From an uncultured Lachnospiraceae bacterium (lineage in GTDB: Bacteria > Bacillota > Clostridia > Lachnospirales > Lachnospiraceae), in contig CAMNXA010000024.1 of the NCBI GenBank assembly GCA_946566685.1, positions 1 to 45,509 on the forward strand: a stretch of DNA of 45,509 bases, in the 5' to 3' direction. Position numbers and translations under genes: made by a program. Below, piece by piece: positions 27,706-36,506 of the stretch. Each line of letters begins with the position of its first letter. Position 1 is the first letter of the stretch. The notes beneath the pieces were generated by a model. That model was not told where the DNA came from. It saw only the letters and a list, made by a program, of their open reading frames with translations, and did no database searches.

Positions 27706-27734
27706 ATTATGCTCTCAACACGCTTCTAAGTCAA
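27706..27734 (-). promoter_or_regulatory. Promoter of the ROK kinase - GH38 - SIS operon
   Basis: Minus-strand TTGACT (27729-27734), 17-base spacer, CATAAT (27706-27711), giving a ~130-base AT-rich leader. An AGTTTAATTAAA candidate operator sits immediately upstream of the -35 box. The gap 27568-28001 otherwise holds only the terminator at 27792-27825. Confidence 0.55.
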
Positions 27735-27791
27735 TATTTAATTAAACTTTTTTTAATATCTATTTTGTTTTTGTCGCTATCTACAAAAAGC

Positions 27792-27826
27792 AAAAAGGGA
27801 AGTGCCTGATTTCACTTCCCTTTTTG
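27792..27826. terminator. Rho-independent terminator, probably bidirectional
   Basis: AAAAAGGGAAGTG (27792-27804) and CACTTCCCTTTTT (27813-27825) form a perfect 13-bp stem with an eight-base loop. It separates the serine hydrolase gene from the ROK kinase operon. Confidence 0.8.
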
Positions 27827-28001
27827 TTCAAATTCACTATACCATTTGTCCCGGATCAGTAGAGCGCCTCCCTGACCTTTCGCATTTCCCTCCAGATTCA
27901 GTCTTTCCCCGATCTGCCGCTTTGTTTTTCTTTATTGCTTGCGGTTATTTGTCTTTATTGCAGGGGGATAGCGCCATATCCATAATTTATTTCTCTACTC
28001 A

Positions 28002-28811
28002 TCATACAAACTGCTTACTTATTAGCTCATATCCCCACACCGAAGGCTTCCTATCACCCTCGGAAATTAACTTGTGGATTGTTTGCTGTTCTTCGCACCG
28101 CCTTTTGAAACTATCTTTACCCACACAATACAATTCAATATGAATATTCTGGTTAACACGAACCAAATACAGTTTTCCGTAATCATGCATATAATTGCTT
28201 GCTTTGTTTGGAATAATATCTTGACCATTGTCAAGCAAAGTATTGTTCATTCCTATCTTCGAAAAAATGTTTTCCTGCAAAAATTCATTGTAAGTTAGCC
28301 CTGAAACATACTCGATAATCCAGGCAAGCAAATTATAATTAGAATTATTATATTCGAATTCTTTCCCCGGCTTCTTTATAGGCTCCTTAATAATCCAGTC
28401 TCTGAAAAATCGCTCCTTATTATAAGGTTTTCTGTCCTCACCCACATAAAAATCATCTTCAAAATTATAATTATTATGCAGTCCCGATGTGTGTGATAAA
28501 AGATGATGAACTGTTATTTCCGAAGGAAGCTGCATGTTTGCAGGCAGATACCGATTGGCCTTTTCATCAAGCTGCAACAGTCCTCTGTCATGCAAAATCA
28601 TGATTGCAAACGCTGTAAACTGTTTGGCGACAGAGGCAACCGCAAATCTTGTTTCCATTGTATTTTTAATACCAAATTCAATATTTGAATATCCACGACA
28701 AGTTTCAAATAAAATTCTTCCATTCTGTATGATTCTTACAACGCCAGAAAAATCCCAATCGTCCATTTCTGCGGTGATATAGCTTTGCAAGCTTTCCCGA
28801 ATCTCTGTCAT
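28002..28811 (-). CDS. Serine hydrolase of the beta-lactamase class C/penicillin-binding type, shortened at C-terminus
   Basis: About 269 residues. The nucleophile motif SVAK (about 60-63, in AVASVAKQFTAF) and the second motif Tyr-x-Asn (EYNNSNYNLLAWI, about 154) are present, plus HHLLSHTSGL, a hallmark of this esterase/peptidase group. The family normally runs past 330 residues and has a KTG-like third motif; here the sequence jumps after ASNYMHDYG to a C-terminal-looking end and no KTG is seen. An internal deletion is likely, so activity is doubtful. Much more AT-rich than its neighbours, which suggests transfer. ATG 28811 is preferred over ATG 28829 because GGGAAG sits upstream of it. Confidence 0.72.
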   Translation of the reverse strand: MTEIRESLQSYITAEMDDWDFSGVVRIIQNGRILFETCRGYSNIEFGIKNTMETRFAVASVAKQFTAFAIMILHDRGLLQLDEKANRYLPANMQLPSEITVHHLLSHTSGLHNNYNFEDDFYVGEDRKPYNKERFFRDWIIKEPIKKPGKEFEYNNSNYNLLAWIIEYVSGLTYNEFLQENIFSKIGMNNTLLDNGQDIIPNKASNYMHDYGKLYLVRVNQNIHIELYCVGKDSFKRRCEEQQTIHKLISEGDRKPSVWGYELISKQFV

Positions 28812-28918
28812 CCATAATCTTCCCTGCATACTTATAATATTTTCTTATTGCTTATACTGCTCTCAGCAAAAATTATAATCTGCATGGTGCAAAAAGTTGG
28901 TCTGCAAGAATAATATCT

Positions 28919-30475
28919 TCACTCCAGTTCAATTGTCCCGGGAGGCTTGCTCGTCAGATCATACAGCACCCGGTTAACTCCCTTAACCTCATTGATAATC
29001 CTGTTCATAACCCCCTGCAACACCGCCCAGGGAATCTCCGCGCTCTCCGCCGTCATAAAGTCAATCGTCTTCACTGCCCGCAGCGCCACCGCATAGTCAT
29101 AAGTCCTCTCATCCCCCATCACGCCCACACTGCGCATATTGGTAAGCGCCGCAAAATACTGGTTAATCTCCCGGTCAAGCCCTGCCTTCGCAATCTCCTC
29201 GCGGTAAATTGCATCCGCATCCTGCACGATTCTTACCTTCTCGGCCGTTACTTCCCCGACAATCCGAACTCCCAGGCCCGGACCAGGGAACGGCTGTCTA
29301 TACACCAGATATTCCGGAATCCCAAGTTCCAGGCCAACTTTACGCACTTCATCCTTAAAAAGATCCCGAAGGGGTTCAATAATTTCCTTAAAGTCCACAT
29401 AGTCAGGAAGCCCGCCCACATTGTGGTGGGATTTGATAACCGCGCTCTCGCCGCCCAGACCGCTCTCAACCACATCCGGATAAATCGTTCCCTGTACGAG
29501 AAAATCCACGGCACCGATTTTCTTAGCCTCCTCCTCAAACACACGGATAAACTCTTCCCCGATGATTTTCCGCTTCTGTTCCGGTTCTTCCACGCCCGCC
29601 AACTGCTGGTAGAAACGCTCCTGCGCATTGACACGGACAAAGTTCAGATCATAATTTCCTGTGGGCCCAAAAACAGCCTCCACCTCGTTTCCTTCGTTTT
29701 TACGCAAAAGACCATGATCCACAAAAACGCAGGTCAGCTGACTGCCGATCGCCTTGGAGAGAAGCACCGCTGCCACAGAAGAATCCACACCCCCGGAGAG
29801 GGCACAGAGAACTTTGCCATCTCCCACTTTGTTGCGAATGGTCTCGATTGACTGCTGAACGAAAGAATCCATTTTCCAATCGCCTTTACAGCCACACACC
29901 TGATAGACAAAATTGGACAACATCTTCGTGCCCTCCACCGTGTGAAGGACTTCCGGATGAAATTGAATCGCATATAAGCTTTTGTCCGGATTCTGTGCCG
30001 CCGCCACGGGACAGTCTGCCGTATGGGCGCAGATGGTAAAACCCGGCGCCGTTTTGGCAATATAATCATTATGGCTCATCCAGCAGATCGTCTGCGGGGA
30101 TACATTTTGAAAAAGAGCGCTGTCATTGTCCACCGTCACCCTTATCTTCCCATACTCTCTGACCGGCGCCTTCTCTACCTTACCGCCCAGCACCTGCATC
30201 ATGAGCTGTGCACCATAACAGAGACCCAGCACCGGAATCCCCATCTCGAAAAGTTCCGGAGAACAGGTTGCCGCCCCTGGTTCATAACAACTGTTAGGGC
30301 CGCCCGTCAAAATGATCCCTTTCGGATTCATCTCCCGTATCTTCGCCAAGTCTGTCTTATAAGAATAAATCTCACAGTAAACGTTGCATTCTCTGACGCG
30401 GCGCGCCACCAACTGATTATACTGCCCACCAAAGTCAATCACTATGACGGTTTCTCTGCTCATGTTCTCAACCAT
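28919..30475 (-). CDS. guaA: GMP synthase (glutamine-hydrolysing), full length
   Basis: 518 residues. The glutaminase domain has the nucleophile Cys86 in [10 protein letters not shown], the His/Glu of QFHPEVLHT and [19 protein letters not shown] at the start. The ATP-pyrophosphatase domain has [15 protein letters not shown], and the C-terminal dimerisation domain ends in [13 protein letters not shown]. Converts XMP, glutamine and ATP to GMP in the final purine step. Contrast with the altered copy at 2806-4098, whose glutaminase part is degenerate. Starting at ATG 30475 or, equally possible, ATG 30463 ([10 protein letters not shown]). Monocistronic with its own strong promoter. Confidence 0.95.
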   Translation of the reverse strand: MVENMSRETVIVIDFGGQYNQLVARRVRECNVYCEIYSYKTDLAKIREMNPKGIILTGGPNSCYEPGAATCSPELFEMGIPVLGLCYGAQLMMQVLGGKVEKAPVREYGKIRVTVDNDSALFQNVSPQTICWMSHNDYIAKTAPGFTICAHTADCPVAAAQNPDKSLYAIQFHPEVLHTVEGTKMLSNFVYQVCGCKGDWKMDSFVQQSIETIRNKVGDGKVLCALSGGVDSSVAAVLLSKAIGSQLTCVFVDHGLLRKNEGNEVEAVFGPTGNYDLNFVRVNAQERFYQQLAGVEEPEQKRKIIGEEFIRVFEEEAKKIGAVDFLVQGTIYPDVVESGLGGESAVIKSHHNVGGLPDYVDFKEIIEPLRDLFKDEVRKVGLELGIPEYLVYRQPFPGPGLGVRIVGEVTAEKVRIVQDADAIYREEIAKAGLDREINQYFAALTNMRSVGVMGDERTYDYAVALRAVKTIDFMTAESAEIPWAVLQGVMNRIINEVKGVNRVLYDLTSKPPGTIELE

Positions 30476-30529
30476 GCCTTTCTCTCTACTTGGTCATGTC
30501 TCCTATGACCCGGTACAGCTTCGTCCTTT

Positions 30530-30559
30530 ATTATACGTTAGCCCCAAAACCCTTGTCAA
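30530..30559 (-). promoter_or_regulatory. Consensus sigma-A promoter of full-length guaA
   Basis: Minus-strand TTGACA (30554-30559), 18-base spacer, TATAAT (30530-30535), both hexamers perfect. The ~55-base leader has a small GTCAT...ATGAC hairpin but is too short for a purine riboswitch. Confidence 0.7.
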
Positions 30560-30587
30560 AGCTTATTTCCCGTATCCTTATAAATGC

Positions 30588-31952
30588 TCATAATGCCCGT
30601 TTGCCCATCGCATTCTCCCACTTCCCGCCGCGGTATCTGATCTCATAGCAGATGCCCCGAAACATCCAGTCAATCGTCATGGCAATCCAGATCCCGATCA
30701 GTCCCAAATGAAATACATTGCTGAAAAAGTACGCCGTTCCGATTCGGAAAACCCACATGGAGATAATCGCAATCGCCATCGTCCACATCACATCCCCCGC
30801 CGCACGCAGGGTATTGGGAAGCGTAAAGGAAGGCACCCATGCCACCATACACATGACTGCATGATAACGTATCACCTGCATAGCCAGCGCAGTTGTCTCC
30901 GGTGTCAAATGATAAATCTTTAAAAAGAAAGGCGCCCCCGCTATCATGATGAGTGATACCACACTTGTGCACAGCCAGGTAAGACGCATCAGTTTTCTCG
31001 TATAATACCTTGTCTGTCCGAAATCACCCGCACCTATACAGTATGAAGACACCGACAAAAGCGCCATATTAATCGCCATGCCCGGCAGAATATTAAAATT
31101 TGTAATCGTGCCACAGACAGCATTCGCGGCAATCGCAGACGTACCGAACGTGGACACCAGACTTAAAAGCAGAATTTTACCAAGCTGAAACAGACTGTTC
31201 TCCAATCCGTTTGGAATTCCGATATAGAGAATTTTTTTCACCTGTGGAATGTCCATTCGCAGAGTCAGACGTTTCTGGAAATGAATTTCCCGCTTTTCAT
31301 CAAACATGAGTCTGAAAATAAGAAGCGCCGCAACCGTCCTTGCTATCAGCGTTGCAATCGCCGCACCGGCAACACCCATCTGAAAAAGGAAAATCAGAAT
31401 GGCATTTCCAACCAGATTGATCAGATTCATCAAAAGCGAAATATACATAGTTGTCCGCGAATTACCCATGGCACGGAAAAGCGCGGCGCAGCCATTGTAA
31501 AGCGCCAGCGGGCAGATGGAAAGCCCCGTAATAATCAGATAAGTGACTGCACTTGTCATCACCGCCTCTTCCACCTGCCCAAATATGGCTCGTAAAATCA
31601 CTTTGTGCGCGCCCAAAAGCAGAACCGTCATCGCCACAGAGGAATAGAGCAGGAAAAGCACCATCTGCCACGCAGATCTGCCCGCCTGCTCCTGATTTTT
31701 CTGTCCCAACGCATGCCCTGCCACGACAGCGCCGCCCGTTGCCATCGCCGCAAAAATATTAATCACCAGAATGTTGATGTTATCCACCAGAGAAACCCCG
31801 GATACCGCCGCCTCTCCAACACCGGAGATCATAACGGTATCGAGCATACCCACCAAAATAGCCAGAAGCTGCTCCATAACAAGCGGCAGGATCAGACTTC
31901 TGAGATCTTTGTTGCTGTATATGGTTCCCTGTTGATTTTCCTTAGCGCGCAT
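30588..31952 (-). CDS. MATE-family efflux transporter (NorM/DinF-like)
   Basis: 454 residues with about 12 hydrophobic helices. LVMEQLLAILVGMLDTVMIS is the MATE start motif, GGAVVAGHALGQKN the second-helix loop. Likely a cation/drug antiporter; substrate unknown. Different from the MepA-like protein near the left edge. GGATGATGAAGGG precedes ATG 31952, with a separate promoter upstream. Confidence 0.9.
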   Translation of the reverse strand: MRAKENQQGTIYSNKDLRSLILPLVMEQLLAILVGMLDTVMISGVGEAAVSGVSLVDNINILVINIFAAMATGGAVVAGHALGQKNQEQAGRSAWQMVLFLLYSSVAMTVLLLGAHKVILRAIFGQVEEAVMTSAVTYLIITGLSICPLALYNGCAALFRAMGNSRTTMYISLLMNLINLVGNAILIFLFQMGVAGAAIATLIARTVAALLIFRLMFDEKREIHFQKRLTLRMDIPQVKKILYIGIPNGLENSLFQLGKILLLSLVSTFGTSAIAANAVCGTITNFNILPGMAINMALLSVSSYCIGAGDFGQTRYYTRKLMRLTWLCTSVVSLIMIAGAPFFLKIYHLTPETTALAMQVIRYHAVMCMVAWVPSFTLPNTLRAAGDVMWTMAIAIISMWVFRIGTAYFFSNVFHLGLIGIWIAMTIDWMFRGICYEIRYRGGKWENAMGKRAL

Positions 31953-31986
31953 TGCCCTTCATCATCCTTTTAAAGACTATGACCCT

Positions 31987-32015
31987 ATTCTATGCCCATT
32001 TCGTCACAATGTAAA
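31987..32015 (-). promoter_or_regulatory. Promoter of the second MATE gene
   Basis: Minus-strand TTTACA (32010-32015), 17-base spacer, TAGAAT (31987-31992). Confidence 0.5.
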
Positions 32016-32055
32016 GGGATTCTGCGCCTATTTCGCCCCTGGTATTCTCTCTGAT

Positions 32056-32313
32056 TTAGCATGTATGCTGATGCAGATATTTTTCTCTGGTTGCCAATCC
32101 TCCCCGGATATGCCGCTCAGATTTATTGACATCCAGGACTTTCCTTGCCTCGGCTGCAAGGGACGGATTGATCTGCGCAAGACGTTCGGTTACGTCTTTA
32201 TGTACCGTGGACTTACTAATCCCAAACTCTTTCGCCGTCTGCCGCACCGTAGCATTATTCTCAATGATATAATTGGCAATCTGAATTGCACGTTCCTCAA
32301 TATAATCTTTCAA
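32056..32313 (-). CDS. spoIIID: SpoIIID, mother-cell sporulation transcription factor (intact copy)
   Basis: 85 residues, full length. The helix-turn-helix is VRQTAKEFGISKSTVHKDVT, and the basic tail KSERHIRGGLATREKYL is characteristic of SpoIIID. It activates and represses mother-cell genes after sigma-E becomes active. It starts at TTG 32313, with GAGGGG seven bases before it. Codon 38/39 (His-Lys) is the exact point where the three other copies of the gene start in this window diverge: codons 1-38 and promoter belong to the repeated segment, codons 39-85 occur only here. The gene is therefore a chimera: host 3' part plus a 5' part brought by the adjacent cassette, if the integration model is right. 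Confidence 0.95.
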   Translation of the reverse strand: MKDYIEERAIQIANYIIENNATVRQTAKEFGISKSTVHKDVTERLAQINPSLAAEARKVLDVNKSERHIRGGLATREKYLHQHTC

Positions 32314-32371
32314 AAGGAAACCCCTCAGAACACTTTTTTACATTGTATGAAGCATTCCGAGAGGGTATGAC
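32199..32371 (-). repeat. spoIIID 5'-segment repeat, copy 1 (att-like site of module 1, gene-restoring)
   Basis: A 173-base segment running from the shared junction TATGTACCGTGG (32199-32210) to the -35 box of the spoIIID promoter (TCATA, about 32366-32370). The same segment recurs at 37290-37462, 40648-40820 and 44760-44931. Homology stops abruptly at both edges in every copy. To the left of the junction this copy continues into spoIIID codon 39; the other three continue into an unrelated common tail. This is the pattern of attL/attR sites. Confidence 0.85.
32342..32371 (-). promoter_or_regulatory. Sigma-E-type promoter of spoIIID
   Basis: On the minus strand GTCATACC (-35, about 32364-32371) and CATACAAT (-10, 32342-32349) match the sigma-E consensus of Bacillus/Clostridium sporulation, with about 14 bases between. 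The same two boxes are kept in all four repeat copies, each time ending exactly at the edge of homology. Confidence 0.8.
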
Positions 32372-32433
32372 TGATTATAAAACAAAGAAATTCAATTATA
32401 CTGTCTACTTGTAGAAATAAAAACCTTACACCA

Positions 32434-33150
32434 TTAGCGCTTAATATCTAATTTATCATTCTCTGTTATTTTCATAAATTTTGAAGAAATAAAGCCCAGC
32501 AAAACTACATCCCAAATCCTACACGCAAAGAAATCAACGATATACATTCTCACATTTGCATCAGACAAGTCCTCACTGATAGGATTAAGACAGTAACTTC
32601 TCTGTATTGTTACATAAACTCCTTTCCAAAACTGTTGTTCCGAAAGTGCAATCAAAAATTCATTACTTAGCACTGCATTGACACTAATCACTAAAATATA
32701 TAAAATAATAGCCCCAATAATCTGTCCAAACACAACTACATTTTTTAACGCCACCAAACCCATTAATAATGTTAGCAACAACCACACTTTAAATACACAA
32801 ACCAATTCTATCCGATGTATTTCCAATGCCGTAACAGCAAAAACAAAAGACACATAGCACCATACTATTATAACACCTGATTTTTTCCAGAAACACACTG
32901 ACAAATCAGTAATAATCAACATCGAATATAAATATCCCCAGAGCATTTCTATTATTATGATTACACAGTCTATTAATGACAATTCCACCGTTTGAGTATT
33001 AATATTAAATATAATTCCAAAGGTATATAATCCTAGCCATCCTAAAATGGCTTTTGCTTTATAAATCCCTTTTTCATCAATAAGTTCTTTTACAAATATA
33101 AATGCCATTGGTAACATAAAAAGCAAAAAAACAACTATTTTTTCTATCAT
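32434..33150 (-). CDS. Predicted multi-pass membrane protein of unknown function (module 1)
   Basis: About 238 residues from ATG 33150 (an upstream ATG at 33180 lacks a ribosome binding site). Around six or seven hydrophobic segments, e.g. IVVFLLFMLPMAFIFV, VIIVWCYVSFVFAVTALEI and VVVFGQIIGAIILYILVIS; charged cytoplasmic tail at the end. I do not recognise the family. It follows the DUF6414-like gene by 43 bases on the same strand and is probably the last gene of the ATPase-TOPRIM operon. Membrane partners are frequent effectors in anti-phage systems, so a role as effector is possible but unproven. Strongly AT-rich. Confidence 0.6.
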   Translation of the reverse strand: MIEKIVVFLLFMLPMAFIFVKELIDEKGIYKAKAILGWLGLYTFGIIFNINTQTVELSLIDCVIIIIEMLWGYLYSMLIITDLSVCFWKKSGVIIVWCYVSFVFAVTALEIHRIELVCVFKVWLLLTLLMGLVALKNVVVFGQIIGAIILYILVISVNAVLSNEFLIALSEQQFWKGVYVTIQRSYCLNPISEDLSDANVRMYIVDFFACRIWDVVLLGFISSKFMKITENDKLDIKR

Positions 33151-33193
33151 TATATTCTCTTTCGTAAATCCACAACACATGCTATTTTACAAT

Positions 33194-34008
33194 CTATTGA
33201 TAAACTGCTATTGGAATAACTATCAATAAAGGTCCCTTAACAATATCTCTTACAGCATCCGGATTTTCCATATTTTTAGGTAAATTTCTTCTCTGTTTTC
33301 TATTTAGTTGCAAATTTTTAACATCTTCAAACATTTCATCCAGTTTAATGCTTTCTCCCTTAGGAACTTTCCTCAATACTTTACACAACATATATGACTG
33401 CCCAACAAAATTATCATGGGAACATCTAAAGTAGCTCTCATCCAAATACGCAACTAACGGAAACTTCCCATCTTCAAAATCAAATACGCATGATATTTCT
33501 TTTCCTGAACGTAATTGTCCTATTGTCGAAAAACCATTTATAGCTTCTTGTGTTTTACGATCAAGAAGTTGCTGATCCGCAATTCCCTGAATAGCAGACG
33601 CAAGTTCTCCCAACTTTATAACACTATCAGTCAGCTCTTTCATTTTGGAAAATCTCGCTGTTACCAAAACCTCTAAAAAATCATCTCTATGTAACTTCAA
33701 AAAATTTCTTCTGATAAAAATTCGTAATACTTTACTTGCTCATCCTCGTCTCCTGATTGTAAATACGTAAATACTTTGTCAAATTTACTAGCATCACTTA
33801 TTTTTACAGAACGTTTCACTTCCTCGTCCATTTTGTGCACTTTATTTCCTTTTCCAGTAATAATTTTTATATCAGCCTTACCTACAACTTCATTTTCGGA
33901 ACTATTTATTATTGCTCGAGATTCTTCATCATAGACATACCCATCAATTGCAGACAAATAATCCTCAATTATTCTTGTATTTAAATATAAGAAATTTCTT
34001 AATTTCAT
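33194..34008 (-). pseudogene. DUF6414-like protein split by a one-base frameshift in a T-run
   Basis: Two overlapping reading frames: 34008-33697 (103 residues, starts MKLRNFLYLNTRIIEDYLSA) and 33700-33194 (168 residues, starts LKLHRDDFLEVLVTARF). The first ends EEIF-stop at a run of six T (minus strand, near 33699-33704); one extra T would fuse both into a protein of about 271 residues. Together they look like the DUF6414 family, whose proteins begin with a similar xFxYLNTxxxxxYLSxIDG pattern. Whether this is a disabling mutation, a phase-variable tract or a sequencing error cannot be told. The first ATG overlaps the stop of the RloB-like gene (ATGA), so translation is coupled. Family assignment is moderate and function unknown. 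Confidence 0.55.
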
Positions 34009-34718
34009 CTTTTATCTTCCTCCGCAAAATATTGTCTTGTATTTTTAGGCAAGTACCTCGCCAATTCCTCAGCTAACTTATACACCTTCGTTCCCGGCAC
34101 AATATCTGCCGGCATCTTACCCTTATTTTCCTCTATAATCCGTTTCGCATACCGTATCGCCAATTTAGGACTACCCTTCTCCATCAGAACATCAAATATA
34201 TCCCTCCTATTCTTCTGATACTTTCCAACCCCAAGTTCTGTGAACTTATCATTCAAAAATTTAACATACTCAGATCTATGATTGTTTGAAGTATAGTAAG
34301 CAAAATGCAAAATAAACCAAAACTCAATGCATTCATTGCTCCACGCCTCATGATATTGTAATTCCTGATTCTCCAAATTTAGCTTTTCCACCCGCTCTGA
34401 CACACCATTAAAATCTTTTGCCGGAAAGCTGTCCTTATCATACACACACCAAATCTGTCCTCTGTCAATCCTATTTTTATGGACATATCGTTCCGCCATA
34501 CCAATGACCTGCATGGTCTCCGCGGCGCAAGGTTCAATTTCAATCAGAACCATATCCTTATAAATCGGATTATTCTCTATCAAACGTTTAAATCCTTCAA
34601 AATATAGCGGTTCCGTTTGCTCACCCTCACAAAAGATATAATAGCGGTATTCCTTTTTCTCCAGATATTCTTTGCGCCGCTGTTTCCTCCACTGAGACGT
34701 TCCGACTTTTTTAGGCAT
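34005..34718 (-). CDS. RloB-like (AbiLii-type) TOPRIM-family protein
   Basis: About 237 residues from ATG 34718 (MPKKVGTSQWRKQRR), with GGAGTGAGG just upstream; an ATG nine bases earlier is less likely. The TOPRIM-like core is visible: YYIFCEGEQTEPLYFEGF with the conserved Glu, and IWCVYDKDSFP with the Asp-x-Asp. C-terminal part ECIEFWFILHFAYYT fits the RloB family. In AbiL-type systems this protein is the nuclease-like effector paired with an SMC-like ATPase. Its start overlaps the ATPase gene stop by eight bases, indicating a two-gene functional unit. Confidence 0.85.
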   Translation of the reverse strand: MPKKVGTSQWRKQRRKEYLEKKEYRYYIFCEGEQTEPLYFEGFKRLIENNPIYKDMVLIEIEPCAAETMQVIGMAERYVHKNRIDRGQIWCVYDKDSFPAKDFNGVSERVEKLNLENQELQYHEAWSNECIEFWFILHFAYYTSNNHRSEYVKFLNDKFTELGVGKYQKNRRDIFDVLMEKGSPKLAIRYAKRIIEENKGKMPADIVPGTKVYKLAEELARYLPKNTRQYFAEEDKR

Positions 34719-35937
34719 TGACCTCACTCCAATCTATAATCTTTTTCAGATATGGATCTGCGCCATACTTGCCCTCTAAATACTGCTTATCATATTTCGC
34801 ATCCATGCGGACGGATTCCCCTTTTGTATTTTTAAACTCAACCAGCGAATAAAGTTTAGAATTTTGATCCTTTCCCTTTGCCACAAACCAGATCTCATCC
34901 CGGCGGAATATATCATTATTCATAGTTGACAGATCATGCGAAGTAAAGATTAACTGTGCGCCGTTCTTGTTAATCTCCATATTATTATACAGCATGACTA
35001 CGTACCGTAGCAATACCGGGTGAATTTTTGCATCCAGTTCATCGATGACTAATGTCGTTCCTGCGACAAGACTTTTCGCAATAAAAGGTAGTAATCCAAA
35101 CAATTTTTTTGTTCCGCTAGATTCCTCTGACAAAGTCAATTCCGTACTATATCCATTTACAATATGCCTGGTATAAACTTCTATATGGTTTTCATCTTTT
35201 TCCTCAATGCGAAAATCCGCAATATCTAAATCCATCTCACGGATCATATCGAGCACAATTTTTTTTACCTCGTCTGTCTTAGCTATTGCTGTTCGCAGCT
35301 CCTGTCTTGGATTTCCGTAATTTAAAAAATCAATAGAATCCTCAAACCACTGGATCACATCAGAAATAACCTCGTTCTTCTTATAAGTTATCCCAAGATA
35401 AGACAGCAACGGCAAGTTTTCTGAGATTTCCTCACTAATTTTGATTTTTCCAAAAACCCCTTTTAAATCTACCTCATTATCATTTCTAACAAAAAGCGCC
35501 GACCGCCTCCCGGTGTCTAACTTGATTCGATCCAGACTCTCGTATGCAACAATATCTTGTCTCACATGGAGAATATAGCGGTACTCTGCCACATTAGTCC
35601 TAAAGAACACTTCAAACTGTGTCGGCTCTTTTCTTGTCTCTTCCGAAAAAGCAAAGGGCTCCACCGGAATCTTTCTGGCTTTAAACTCACACTCCGATTT
35701 ATCACAAGTCGCACAAAGAGGTCTTAATATCTTTGCATCCAGTGTATGCAAAGCCTCCAGCACATTCGATTTACCACCGCCATTCGGTCCATAGATAACG
35801 GATACCGGCAAAAACTTTTCTCCGTCCTTCGTTTGAATGATTCTATCCTTATGCTCCATAATTGCCGCAGCCTGCATATCGAAAGTCATCTCTTCACGGA
35901 TACTTTTATAATTTTTTACGGTAAATTGGCATAACAT
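34711..35937 (-). CDS. RloA-like (AbiLi-type) AAA/SMC-like ATPase
   Basis: 408 residues. Walker A is YGPNGGGKSNVLEAL (about 49-63), an ABC-like signature is LSEESSGTKKLFGLLPF (about 285), and Walker B is TTLVIDELDAKIHP (about 315). The four-residue CDKC pair CATCDKSEC near residue 80 could bind zinc. The family includes RloA/AbiLi and OLD-like ATPases that sense phage infection and license a nuclease partner, here the RloB-like protein. First gene of a minus-strand operon continuing into the DUF6414-like and membrane genes. The start ATG 35937 follows GATGGAGG. Confidence 0.87.
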   Translation of the reverse strand: MLCQFTVKNYKSIREEMTFDMQAAAIMEHKDRIIQTKDGEKFLPVSVIYGPNGGGKSNVLEALHTLDAKILRPLCATCDKSECEFKARKIPVEPFAFSEETRKEPTQFEVFFRTNVAEYRYILHVRQDIVAYESLDRIKLDTGRRSALFVRNDNEVDLKGVFGKIKISEEISENLPLLSYLGITYKKNEVISDVIQWFEDSIDFLNYGNPRQELRTAIAKTDEVKKIVLDMIREMDLDIADFRIEEKDENHIEVYTRHIVNGYSTELTLSEESSGTKKLFGLLPFIAKSLVAGTTLVIDELDAKIHPVLLRYVVMLYNNMEINKNGAQLIFTSHDLSTMNNDIFRRDEIWFVAKGKDQNSKLYSLVEFKNTKGESVRMDAKYDKQYLEGKYGADPYLKKIIDWSEVNA

Positions 35938-35964
35938 AGTCTTTTACCTCCATCTTATTTCTAT

Positions 35965-35992
35965 ATTATACACGATTCTTGCGATTTGTAAA
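35965..35992 (-). promoter_or_regulatory. Promoter of the AbiL-like operon
   Basis: Minus-strand TTTACA (35987-35992), 16-base spacer, TATAAT (35965-35970), about 28 bases before the ATPase start codon. Confidence 0.55.
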
Positions 35993-36506
35993 CAATATTT
36001 GAGATTTTTTCTCATATTTATAACTTTATTGTATCGAAGTAAAATTTATCACTAAATTCTTTAAACTCTTGACCCAATTAAAATATTAGAATAAAGTAAG
36101 GAAATAAATAATAACTGAGTATTCCAATTCAAAAGTGCATGTTTTTCGGAAATTCAGAGCAGTTAAATTTAGTCAAGCAAATATTTGCTTTTGGTGTATT
36201 AAGGGTATCTGAAAGCCAAACTTTTGTAAAGGATGCTTACGCACTGCAAAGCTGCTCTGTCCTTGACAAAAGCCCTCCTTCCAAATGCAAAATAGTCAAC
36301 CTAAAAACGAAAATGCCTGCTCACAAATATTGGATTTTGATGTTCCGAAGATGCAGAAAGAGTGCACTATTAGAACGGAATATCCAATAATTTTACTCTT
36401 CCACAAAAAACAATTTCTTTATACCAAAAAGCACTCATATCATCTAATCCGTTTAATGCACTAAATGATATAATTTTAACATTTTAAGTATTAAGGAGAA
36501 ATACAT
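35993..36506. other. Non-coding stretch of module 1
   Basis: About 510 bases, AT-rich, without a convincing gene. A short open frame at 36139-36390 has neither ribosome binding site nor recognisable motifs. I see no tRNA, riboswitch or recombination site. The last ~20 bases hold AAGGAG, the ribosome binding site of the next gene. Confidence 0.4.

Noticed and set aside
28074..28298. Plus-strand reading frames opposite the serine hydrolase
   Set aside because: Shadows of the minus-strand gene, which has clear SVAK and YNN motifs.
30476..30560. Guanine riboswitch before full-length guaA
   Set aside because: Leader is only ~55 bases and lacks the three-way junction core; a plain promoter explains it.
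33690..33712. Programmed -1 frameshift in the DUF6414-like gene
   Set aside because: The bases around the six-T run do not form an X-XXY-YYZ slippery site in the zero frame and no strong downstream structure is seen; an indel is simpler.
36139..36390. Plus-strand open frame of 83 codons in module 1
   Set aside because: No ribosome binding site or known motif; biased, likely non-coding.
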